A stretch of DNA of 22,897 nucleotides from CAYZJV01 sp964482325 (GTDB lineage: Bacteria > Spirochaetota > Spirochaetia > Sphaerochaetales > Sphaerochaetaceae), in assembly GCA_964482325.1 (NCBI GenBank), contig CAYZXD010000036.1, positions 1-22,897 on the forward strand. Reading direction: 5' to 3'. A model generated the notes under the pieces. That model was not told the origin of the DNA, did not search any database, and saw nothing but the letters and a program-made list of their open reading frames with translations. Shown in pieces: positions 7,659 to 14,631 of this stretch; the first letter of the stretch is position 1; every line of letters begins with the position of its first letter. A program made the translations under genes and the position numbers.

Positions 7659-9410
7659 TTATTTCTTGTAGATCTTCCGTTCTGTATAAGTGGTATGCAA
7701 CAGGTGGTGAGATTTTTCACTGAGAGGAGTGCCTAGGAAATCGTTGTAAATCTGCTGAATCTCAGGATTCTGGTGTGAACACCGCACTTCACTATTCTCA
7801 TCATCAGTATACAGGGCTGCAATTCGCTTCTCTCTGATATCATCAGTGGTCGCGTAGGGCTGTCCACCACCGGCAATACAACCACCACGACAAGCCATCA
7901 CCTCGATGAAGTGGTATGGGGGTTCCTTGCCACTATCACGGGCTTCCCGGATTTCATCAAGCAGAGCACTCACATTCGCCATACCATGTGCAATTGCCAC
8001 ATTCAGTTTGGTTCCTTTTACATCCACGACACCGGAACGTACTCCTTCCATACCGCGAACTGCCGTAACATTCACATCACCCATTTCTTCGCCGGTTATG
8101 AGGTTGTATGCAGTTCTGATCGCAGCTTCCATAACACCGCCGGTATTACCAAAGATGGTACCAGCACCAGCATATGCACCAATCGGACTATCAGCAGGCT
8201 CATCATCTAGCTTAGTGAAATCAACACCAGCGGCCTTGATCAAACGAGCAAATTCTCTAGTTGTAAGAACCAAATCGACATCGGCATACCCAGAAGCAAA
8301 CATATTCTCATCTCGTGAAATCTCAAACTTCTTAGCAGTACAAGGCATAATAGCCACTGAGTAAATTTTTGCAGGATCTACTTTTGCTTTTTCTGCATAG
8401 TAGGTCTTAGTAACAGCACCCTGCATCATCATGGGACTCTTAGCAGAAGAGAAGTTAGGAATCATATCGGGATAATACTTTTCCATATAGTCAGTCCAAG
8501 CAGGACAGCAACTCGTGATCTGAGGAATCGCCCCTTCTCCAGTGGTAAGTCGTTTTACCAGCTCACTTCCCTCTTCCATGATCGTGAGGTCAGCAGAGAA
8601 GTTGGTATCGAAAACCTTATCTACACCAAGCTGGCGAAGTGCTGCATAGATTTTCCCAGTGGTGATGGTACCTGCAGGAAGGTTAAATGCTTCACCGACG
8701 GCAACACGAACAGCCGGTGCTATCTGCACTACGACATGCTTGTCAGGATCAGAAATGGCATGTACGAAATCCCGAGTCTCATCTTTCTCGTATATAGCTC
8801 CTACCGGGCAGTGCGCCGAACACTGACCGCACTTGATACAGGGACTGTCATTAAGTGGCAATCCTGCAGCAGGAGACATAACGGTGTGATCACCTCGGCC
8901 GATGAACTCGAGTGCATACACTCCCTGAAGCTGCTGACAAACCTGTACACAACGTCCGCATTTGATACACTTGGTAGGATCAAGCACAATTGAAGTGGTC
9001 GATTTATCTTGGGGCATATCCACTAAGCGAACTTCATAGGGTTGTTCACGTACGCCAAATTCAGCGGCGAATCGCTGTAGCTCACACGTCCCGTTACGGG
9101 CACAAGTGAGACAACTATTCGGGTGTGTGGACATAATCATTTCAATAACCGTCTTTCGAATCTGATACAGCTCAGCATCATGGGTGATGATGCTCAAGTT
9201 CTCCTGAACCGGAGCTGCACAGGCTCGCAACAGTTTTGGTGAATTCTCCTGTTTTACCACACACAAACCACAGGCTGCCCATGCAGGAAGGTCTGGGTGA
9301 TAACACAGGGTGGGAATAATAACATTAGCTTTCTTGGCAGCCGCCAGGATATTGGATCCCGCCTCTATCTCAACTGGCTTGCCGTTTATTTTCATTTGAA
9401 CGGTATTCAC
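7659..9410 (-). CDS. hndD: [FeFe] hydrogenase catalytic subunit (HndD/HydA)
   Basis: Cytoplasmic H2-evolving/oxidising subunit of a multimeric NADH-type [FeFe] hydrogenase. In order: an N-terminal plant-type [2Fe-2S] domain (Cys near 36, 47, 50 and 64), the His/three-Cys cluster in HPNSCLTCARNGTC (about 96-109), two [4Fe-4S] motifs CIKCGRCVQVC and CIKCGQCSAHC (about 148-201), then the H-domain with TSCCPAW, MPCTAKK and MACRGGCIAGGGQP. These give H-cluster ligands Cys302, 357, 507 and 511, with Cys301 as the expected proton relay. I chose GTG 9410 as start because AGGAGG lies 6 nt before it; an upstream TTG at 9428 overlaps that site. The protein is 583 aa and lacks the extra C-terminal cluster domain of Thermotoga HydA, so it resembles Desulfovibrio HndD. 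Last gene of the operon. Confidence 0.95.
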   Translation of the reverse strand: MNTVQMKINGKPVEIEAGSNILAAAKKANVIIPTLCYHPDLPAWAACGLCVVKQENSPKLLRACAAPVQENLSIITHDAELYQIRKTVIEMIMSTHPNSCLTCARNGTCELQRFAAEFGVREQPYEVRLVDMPQDKSTTSIVLDPTKCIKCGRCVQVCQQLQGVYALEFIGRGDHTVMSPAAGLPLNDSPCIKCGQCSAHCPVGAIYEKDETRDFVHAISDPDKHVVVQIAPAVRVAVGEAFNLPAGTITTGKIYAALRQLGVDKVFDTNFSADLTIMEEGSELVKRLTTGEGAIPQITSCCPAWTDYMEKYYPDMIPNFSSAKSPMMMQGAVTKTYYAEKAKVDPAKIYSVAIMPCTAKKFEISRDENMFASGYADVDLVLTTREFARLIKAAGVDFTKLDDEPADSPIGAYAGAGTIFGNTGGVMEAAIRTAYNLITGEEMGDVNVTAVRGMEGVRSGVVDVKGTKLNVAIAHGMANVSALLDEIREARDSGKEPPYHFIEVMACRGGCIAGGGQPYATTDDIREKRIAALYTDDENSEVRCSHQNPEIQQIYNDFLGTPLSEKSHHLLHTTYTERKIYKK

Positions 9411-9436
9411 TGGTATCCTCCTCAACAACCAAAGCC

Positions 9437-11224
9437 CTAACGGACTTCGATAGCTCCGAACTTACAAGTCTCGTAACACACGCCGCACTTGATACAAGCT
9501 GCCTGATCAATGACGTGGACTTCCCTTCGTTCTCCAGAAATTGCCGCAACTGGACACTTACGGGCACAGGCGGTACATCCGATACATTTATCGGGAAGAA
9601 TATGATAACTGATCAGACTCTTACACTTGCCTGCTGGACAGGTTTTATCGACGACGTGGGCAAGGTACTCATCACGGAAATAATGCAGAGTAGAGAGAAT
9701 CGGGTTCGGTGCTGTCTGCCCAAGGGCACATAACGAGGCCTTTTTCATGGCATTGCCGATTTCAATCATCTGATCAAGATCTGCAAGTTCTCCATTACCC
9801 TTAGTAATCTTCTCAAGTAGATTTGCCAGAGATCTTCCACCGATTCTACAAGGAGCACACTTTCCGCAGGACTCGTCAACACTGAAGTTCAAGTAGAACT
9901 TTGCGACATCAACAATACAGTCATCCTCATCCATGATGATCATTCCACCGGAACCCATCATGGAACCGAGCTTAGTAAGAGAGCCGAAGTCAATGGGAGT
10001 ATCGAGGAAATCTTTGGTGATAACTCCACCGGATGGTCCACCGGTCTGTACTGCTTTGAATTCTTTGTCATTGGCAATACCACCACCGATATCGTAGATG
10101 ATCTCCCGGAGCGTAGTTCCCATAGGAACCTCAACCAGTCCGGAGTTTCTGATCTTTCCTGTGAGTGCAAATACTTTGGTGCCGTGACTGTCGGGTGTTC
10201 CGATGCGGCTGAACCAGTCACCACCCTTCAAGATGATCACGGGAATATTTGCCCAAGTTTCAACATTGTTGATGACAGTCGGTTTACCCCAGAGGCCTTT
10301 GACAGCGGGGAACGGAGGCCGAGGAATAGGCATGCCGCGCTTTCCTTCGATAGAGGCAAGCAGAGCAGTTTCTTCACCACAGACAAAAGCTCCGGCACCC
10401 AGTCTGATTTCAATATCGAAATCAAAACCGGATCCAAGGATATCCTTGCCAAGAAGACCATATTCTCTCGCTTGTGCCATTGCAATCTCAAGACGTTTAA
10501 TCGCTAGAGGATACTCTGCACGGATATAGATATAACCCTGATTAGCTCCAACGGTCTTTCCCGCGATAGCCATGGCTTCAAGAACTGAGTGCGGATCACC
10601 TTCCAAGGTGGAACGGTCCATGTAGGCACCCGGATCACCTTCATCAGCATTCACAACGATATATTTCTGATCAGATTCTGCCTGCTTGGTAAAGTTCCAC
10701 TTCATCCATGTAGGGAAACCAGCACCGCCGCGTCCACGTAGACCAGCTGTTTTCAGTTCATTGATCACATCATCAGCGGTCATCTCAAACAGCACTTTTT
10801 CCATTGCTGCATATCCCTCACGGGCGATATATTCATCAATGTTTTCCGGATCAATAAATCCACAGTTTCTCAGTACAATACGGAACTGTTTCTGATAAAA
10901 TTCGATGTCTTCGACTTTGGCATGCTTCCGGCTTCCTTCCTTAGCATACAGCAGGCGTTTGACTTCACGACCCTTTACGATATGTTCAGAAACCAGTTCT
11001 TTGGCATCTTCGGGTTGTACCTGTACATAGAAGGAATCTTCAGGAAGGATTTTTACAATAGGACCCTGTTCACAAAATCCAAAACATCCTGTTTTAACTA
11101 CCTGAACTTCATCGGAAACACCCTGAGCTTTCAGCTCAGAGATCAGCGCTTCATAGATATCATTTGCTTTACTGGATTCACAGGCTGTTCCTCCGCAAAC
11201 CAAGATGTAGTTTCTCATCGACAT
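9437..11224 (-). CDS. hndC: NADH-binding hydrogenase subunit, NuoF-like (HndC/HydB)
   Basis: Flavoprotein subunit that exchanges electrons with NAD(P)H in the HndABCD/HydABC complex. Residues 10-51 form a thioredoxin-like [2Fe-2S] domain (Cys10, 15, 47 and 51). The NuoF core follows, with the NADH/FMN motifs GRGGAGFPTWMKW (164-176) and GGPSGG (395-400) and the acidic NADEGDPGAY (192-201). The NuoF [4Fe-4S] ligands lie in ESCGKCAPC (451-459) plus Cys499. Two ferredoxin clusters close the chain: CIGCTACARKC (547-557) and CIKCGVCYETC (577-587). At 595 aa this is the architecture of electron-bifurcating HydB; bifurcation itself is inferred. The ATG shares its A with the last base of the hndB stop (TAATG), with GGAGG 6 nt upstream, which indicates translational coupling. 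Confidence 0.95.
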   Translation of the reverse strand: MSMRNYILVCGGTACESSKANDIYEALISELKAQGVSDEVQVVKTGCFGFCEQGPIVKILPEDSFYVQVQPEDAKELVSEHIVKGREVKRLLYAKEGSRKHAKVEDIEFYQKQFRIVLRNCGFIDPENIDEYIAREGYAAMEKVLFEMTADDVINELKTAGLRGRGGAGFPTWMKWNFTKQAESDQKYIVVNADEGDPGAYMDRSTLEGDPHSVLEAMAIAGKTVGANQGYIYIRAEYPLAIKRLEIAMAQAREYGLLGKDILGSGFDFDIEIRLGAGAFVCGEETALLASIEGKRGMPIPRPPFPAVKGLWGKPTVINNVETWANIPVIILKGGDWFSRIGTPDSHGTKVFALTGKIRNSGLVEVPMGTTLREIIYDIGGGIANDKEFKAVQTGGPSGGVITKDFLDTPIDFGSLTKLGSMMGSGGMIIMDEDDCIVDVAKFYLNFSVDESCGKCAPCRIGGRSLANLLEKITKGNGELADLDQMIEIGNAMKKASLCALGQTAPNPILSTLHYFRDEYLAHVVDKTCPAGKCKSLISYHILPDKCIGCTACARKCPVAAISGERREVHVIDQAACIKCGVCYETCKFGAIEVR

Positions 11225-11625
11225 TATTTGCCTCCATCCTTGATAATATCCGCAGAGGGACGATCGAATACGTGGTCAGAGACCATTTTATTTCGCATGA
11301 TATGATCTTCCACAATGACCTTGGCAACTGCTGCGTCAACTTTTCCGTAGATAACCGGAGGCATACCCGGAGTAATAACCTCAACCGTAGGCTCTACGTA
11401 ACAAAGCCCCATACATCCGGTCTGGGTTACCGATACATTTTCTACATGGTGTGCATCGAGTTCCTGAAGAAACGCATCAAGCACGGTTTTTGCACCGGCA
11501 GCGATTCCACATGTGCCCATACCCACAATGATCTGTGCATCCTTTCCTGCGATATCACGCTTCTGGATCTCACTTTTTTTGTTATCCCGAAGCTTTCGCA
11601 ACTCCTCTAGAGTCATCTTAGCCAT
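11224..11625 (-). CDS. hndB: HndB-like thioredoxin-fold ferredoxin subunit
   Basis: Small (133 aa) thioredoxin-like [2Fe-2S] protein found between NuoE- and NuoF-like genes in Hnd-type [FeFe] hydrogenase operons. The motif GMGTCGIAAGA (about 35-45) gives one cysteine (Cys39), and TGCMGLC gives Cys71 and Cys75. Only three of the four cysteines of a classical thioredoxin-like ferredoxin are therefore present. As I recall, CGIAAGA is usual for this subfamily, so cluster binding may be incomplete or may use another ligand. The N-terminus is a charged helix (LEELRKLRDNKKSEIQKRD). AGGAGG lies 5 nt before the ATG. It overlaps hndC by one base. A role as electron relay or assembly subunit is plausible but unproven. 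Confidence 0.9.
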   Translation of the reverse strand: MAKMTLEELRKLRDNKKSEIQKRDIAGKDAQIIVGMGTCGIAAGAKTVLDAFLQELDAHHVENVSVTQTGCMGLCYVEPTVEVITPGMPPVIYGKVDAAVAKVIVEDHIMRNKMVSDHVFDRPSADIIKDGGK

Positions 11626-11655
11626 ATCAGCCTCCTAGTCCGAGCCCATGTAGAC

Positions 11656-12219
11656 TCAGTTCCGTATTTCATCCAAAGCAGCCTCTTGAGACTGCAGATA
11701 TGTTCGTAACAGCTGCAGGGCTCCCACATCGGAGAATGATCCCAGCAGTTCCTCCAATTCCATCCGATCCACCGTATAACGATCGGACCTATCGGCAATG
11801 GTCAACGAACGTTCAATGGTGAGCCGGTACGTACCGGGAAATGCTATCATCGACAACAAAGTCGATGCCACATCGCCCATCGGGGGACAGTCAATATGGT
11901 TCAGAACGAAAGAATACCGAACCACCGTTCCTTTTCCTTCCTCTGAGGTCAATGAAAAGGTTCCCCCAACCGATTCCACCGCCTGAATAAGAAACGGAAG
12001 ACCTAACCCAACCTTCCGTTTCACATGTTTCACGCCATCAGTGTAAAACGGATCAGTCACGCGTTTTTGAACCGTTTTACTCATCCCTTTCCCATTGTCC
12101 ATAATCAGGAACGATAGGATGTTTTCCCGCTCTTCTATTTCTACGCGAATCGTATCAGCTGTTGATTCAACCGCGTTTTGAAAAATATCGGAAAGGAAAT
12201 CACACAGGGAAGCGTGCAT
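11656..12219 (-). CDS. Stand-alone histidine-kinase-type ATPase (HATPase_c) in the hydrogenase operon
   Basis: A 187-aa protein with a GHKL-type ATP-binding domain. It has the N-box DIFQNAVES (11-19), the Mg/ATP box DNGKGM (41-46), an F-box-like DPFYTDG (56-62), the glycine box GLGLPF (71-76) and a GTVVRYSF strand. The phosphoacceptor histidine domain, sensor and membrane segments of a true histidine kinase are all missing. About 80 C-terminal residues have no recognisable motif. It sits between hndA (11-nt gap) and hndB (30-nt gap) on the same strand, so it is co-transcribed with the hydrogenase. From memory, related ATP-binding proteins occur in some clostridial and thermotogal hydrogenase clusters. 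Possible roles are anti-sigma-like or partner-switch kinase, or an ATP-dependent assembly or regulatory factor. None can be shown from the sequence. Confidence 0.8.
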   Translation of the reverse strand: MHASLCDFLSDIFQNAVESTADTIRVEIEERENILSFLIMDNGKGMSKTVQKRVTDPFYTDGVKHVKRKVGLGLPFLIQAVESVGGTFSLTSEEGKGTVVRYSFVLNHIDCPPMGDVASTLLSMIAFPGTYRLTIERSLTIADRSDRYTVDRMELEELLGSFSDVGALQLLRTYLQSQEAALDEIRN

Positions 12220-12230
12220 GGCACTCGCTA

Positions 12231-12698
12231 TCAGTTAAACTTGGCAATAATGCCAGGCAGCTGATCCTTTGTCACCTTTCCAAACACTTCTCCACCAACG
12301 GTCATTACCGGTGCAAGACCGCAACAACCGACACATCGGACACCTTCAATAGAGAAGTTGCCATCCTCAGTAACCTCACCGATGTTAATGCCGAGCAGGT
12401 TGGTCAACTCTTCAATAAGGCCGTCACCTCCCTTCAGGTAACAGGCGGTACCCAGACAAACCTGAACATTGTGTTTTCCTGGTTTGGTAGTTTTAAAGAA
12501 ATGATAGAACGAGAGCACACCATAAATGGTTGCCAAGGGAATATCCAACATTTCCGCAACAGTATCAGCCGATTCGCGGGACACATAACCGAACTCTTCC
12601 TGCACGCGGTGCAGGACCATGATCAGATTGCCCGGCTTATTTTTCCATTCTTCAATAAACGCAATCAAGCCTTTGGAGAACTTGGTTTCTTCTTTCAT
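12231..12698 (-). CDS. hndA: NuoE-like hydrogenase subunit (HndA/HydC)
   Basis: The 24-kDa-type [2Fe-2S] thioredoxin-fold subunit (155 aa) that bridges the NuoF-like flavoprotein to the rest of the hydrogenase. The N-terminal half is helical with LHRVQEEFGYVS and the DIPLATIYGVLSFYHFF segment of NuoE proteins. The cluster ligands follow the classical C-x4-C (CLGTAC, Cys81/86) and C-x3-C (Cys122/126 in RCVGCC) spacing. It is the first gene of the operon. AAGG lies 5-6 nt before the ATG, and a GGAGG lies further upstream at 13 nt. Two candidate promoters lie in the 181-bp gap shared with rex. Confidence 0.94.
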   Translation of the reverse strand: MKEETKFSKGLIAFIEEWKNKPGNLIMVLHRVQEEFGYVSRESADTVAEMLDIPLATIYGVLSFYHFFKTTKPGKHNVQVCLGTACYLKGGDGLIEELTNLLGINIGEVTEDGNFSIEGVRCVGCCGLAPVMTVGGEVFGKVTKDQLPGIIAKFN

Positions 12699-12738
12699 AG
12701 CAGCCTTGAGACCTCCAGAACTCAGTATTCAATTATCT

Positions 12739-12767
12739 ATTGTATCGATTAACAGTAAAATACTCAA
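12739..12767 (-). promoter_or_regulatory. Candidate proximal promoter of the hnd operon
   Basis: On the minus strand: -35 TTGAGT (12762-12767), 17 nt, -10 TACAAT (12739-12744), predicting a start near 12732. The stretch CTGTTAATCGATACAA (12740-12755) overlaps the -10. Its left part matches the Rex half-site TTGTTAA in six of seven bases, but the right half is poor and the spacing is short, so it is only a tentative Rex site. Confidence 0.5.
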
Positions 12768-12780
12768 TATGAAACGTGAA

Positions 12781-12810
12781 ATGATATTCCAATTTTTATG
12801 AAAATATCAA
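12781..12810 (-). promoter_or_regulatory. Candidate distal promoter of the hnd operon, with inverted repeat
   Basis: On the minus strand: -35 TTGATA (12805-12810), 18 nt, -10 TATCAT (12781-12786). The inverted repeat TGATATT/AATATCA (12782-12788 and 12803-12809) lies almost exactly on the two boxes. A regulator could bind there, or the match may be chance in AT-rich DNA. Confidence 0.4.
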
Positions 12811-12826
12811 AATATGAACTAGTATA

Positions 12827-12855
12827 TTGTAAAATACCGGTATTTATTATATTAT
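12827..12855 (+). promoter_or_regulatory. Candidate rex promoter with 14-bp palindromic operator
   Basis: -35 TTGTAA (12827-12832), 17 nt, -10 TATTAT (12850-12855), predicted start near 12862. The perfect palindrome AAATACCGGTATTT (12832-12845) fills most of the spacer. A Rex-like half-site TTCACAT (12858-12864) follows the -10. The leader contains AAAAGGGGA, 6 nt before the rex ATG. Confidence 0.55.
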
Positions 12856-12879
12856 TTTTCACATAAAAGGGGATTTTTC

Positions 12880-13518
12880 ATGAATAGTGACATGATTATT
12901 CGGATAACTCGGTATTATCGCATTCTCAACCGCTTACGCTCGCTCGGATTAGAAAAAGTGTTCGCGCACAATCTCGCCGATGCGGCCGGAGTATCTGCAG
13001 CGGTAGTCAGAAAGGATTTTTCTCTTCTGGAAATTCATGGACAAAAAAGGGGAGGATATGAAATTCATGACCTGCTCGGTTCCCTCGGTAAAATTTTAGG
13101 AAAAACGGATGAACCTCAGCATGTGATTATCATCGGTTGTGGGAGAATCGGAAAAGCTTTGATGCACTACCATGGATTTGAACCGGACGGGATCAAAATT
13201 GTTGCCGGCTTCGACTCGGATCCGCTGGTGTATAGTGACAGCACTCACCCGGTCCCCGTATATCCGATCAGCCGATTGGAAGAGGTCATTAATGCCTTTG
13301 ATGTAAAAGTGGCTATCGTTACGGTACCTGAATCAGCCACAGCAGATAGTTTTCAACGCCTAATGACCGCAGGAATTCGTGGGGTGCTGAACTTCAGCCC
13401 GATCACATTAAAACCGATCACGCTTCCCGATGGGACGGCTCCGGTAGTTCATAACATGAACATTGCGTTGGAACTTGAGCAGATTTTTTATGAACTGCAG
13501 TTTCCCAAAACGGAGTAA
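12880..13518 (+). CDS. rex: Redox-sensing transcriptional repressor Rex
   Basis: A 212-aa Rex protein, the normal length. The N-terminal winged helix contains the recognition helix VSAAVVRKDFS (38-48), followed by the wing HGQKRGGYE. The Rossmann domain has GCGRIG (86-91) for NAD(H) and the FDSDP segment. The C-terminal helix (LELEQIFYEL) fits the domain-swap helix of Rex dimers. In known systems Rex releases DNA when NADH/NAD+ rises, de-repressing fermentative and hydrogenase genes. Here it diverges from the hnd operon across 181 bp, the expected place for direct control, and may also control itself. AAAAGGGGA supports the start. Its stop abuts the stop of the convergent gene with no base between. 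Confidence 0.95.
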   Translation: MNSDMIIRITRYYRILNRLRSLGLEKVFAHNLADAAGVSAAVVRKDFSLLEIHGQKRGGYEIHDLLGSLGKILGKTDEPQHVIIIGCGRIGKALMHYHGFEPDGIKIVAGFDSDPLVYSDSTHPVPVYPISRLEEVINAFDVKVAIVTVPESATADSFQRLMTAGIRGVLNFSPITLKPITLPDGTAPVVHNMNIALELEQIFYELQFPKTE

Positions 13519-14574
13519 CTACCGAAAAGAGAGCGTTACGGTCACCGGGAGATGATCAGATATTCCTTTTCCGGTTTGTACATTCCACCCGAAGGGATGC
13601 CCGTCATCATCAAGAAGTGACGGGTCTCCCGCGACATCCCCCTGAATAAACTCCCATCCGAATCCATCAAAAAACTCACGAGAAAGAAGCAACTGATCAA
13701 AGCTTTCCCATATTCCATGATAATAATATGAACCGGGAGCTGCAGAGCCCAGAACCTGCGAAGAGTCAAGCCACCACGTATACCAGGTATCTGATGCCGG
13801 TGGTGACCCTCCCACAATACACGACCCATGCTGTTTCCATCGTGACACTTCAAGCGCCTGTACAGGAACTAATGCCGTCTGAAAATCCTGGTTTTCGCGG
13901 AAATATGCATCAGCACTTTCATTAAAATCTCCCGCTATAACGATCGGAGTGAAAGGGAATTCATTGCGCAACTGAGCAACTCGTTGATTAATCATGCGAC
14001 AGAGTGCTATGCGCGCAGCTTCTGTTTCTCTCATCCCTTCTCGCTGACTTTTCGCATGAAGAGCAAATACCACAATAGTTTCTTTGCCTGCTTCTATCAT
14101 CACTTCCAAAACCGATCGATGATTCTCAATCGTGTGTACCCGAGTCTTTACTAACGGAAAAGCACTGAGCACACCTGTCTGAATAGCTGAATCATCATCT
14201 GTAGCGGCAAACCATTGATATTTTCGTCCCGCAAGTGGTCCTGCCAACAGATCATGGAGCACCCCGGCATGCTCGATTTCCTGCAACACCACTATGTCGG
14301 GAATACGGCCATGGTTTTGGGTGATTGCACGGGCCGTCTGTTCAAGACGCTTCTGATACAGCGCGGCAGTCCATCCCTCTTCAGGGGTATATTCAGGGTA
14401 TTCGTTTCCGGTAACGAGTACATCGAACAGATTTTGCACGTTGTATGTGAGCAGCATGATCTCATCTGAAGGTTCGGCAGTCCCAAACAGATCGCAGCCA
14501 CAACTGCATACAAGTATGCCGACCGTGAACATCATCACGATGCACATAGTGTGCAGCAATCGATTGGCAGTCAT
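13519..14574 (-). CDS. Endonuclease/exonuclease/phosphatase family protein, probably lipid-anchored
   Basis: EEP-superfamily hydrolase of 351 aa from ATG 14574, chosen because AAGGGGGGG precedes it; a GTG at 14598 would add 8 residues across that site. The start has a hydrophobic segment (about 10-23) ending in a cysteine cluster CSCGC, which fits a lipoprotein signal (lipobox VCSC, Cys25). The catalytic motifs are present: LTYNVQNLFD (42-51), VVLQEIE with Glu99, the central His in VVFALHAKS, GDFNES (215-220) and the terminal SDH (339-341). The substrate (nucleic acid, phospholipid or sugar phosphate) cannot be told; an exported EEP protein often acts outside the cytoplasm. It follows the MFS gene by 57 nt on the same strand and ends directly against the rex stop. 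Confidence 0.85.
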   Translation of the reverse strand: MTANRLLHTMCIVMMFTVGILVCSCGCDLFGTAEPSDEIMLLTYNVQNLFDVLVTGNEYPEYTPEEGWTAALYQKRLEQTARAITQNHGRIPDIVVLQEIEHAGVLHDLLAGPLAGRKYQWFAATDDDSAIQTGVLSAFPLVKTRVHTIENHRSVLEVMIEAGKETIVVFALHAKSQREGMRETEAARIALCRMINQRVAQLRNEFPFTPIVIAGDFNESADAYFRENQDFQTALVPVQALEVSRWKQHGSCIVGGSPPASDTWYTWWLDSSQVLGSAAPGSYYYHGIWESFDQLLLSREFFDGFGWEFIQGDVAGDPSLLDDDGHPFGWNVQTGKGISDHLPVTVTLSFR

Positions 14575-14631
14575 CAGCCCCCCCCTTGGGAAATACACGT
14601 CCGGAAGGATTGATCTGCAGCGCCGTCTTAT

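Noticed and set aside
7906..8364. 152-codon open frame opposite hndD
   Set aside because: It is the antisense shadow of a well-supported hydrogenase gene.
9411..9428. HndD start at TTG 9428
   Set aside because: It overlaps the AGGAGG that serves the GTG at 9410.
12162..12752. 196-codon open frame opposite hndA and the ATPase gene
   Set aside because: It is a shadow frame crossing two real genes, with no motif or start signal.
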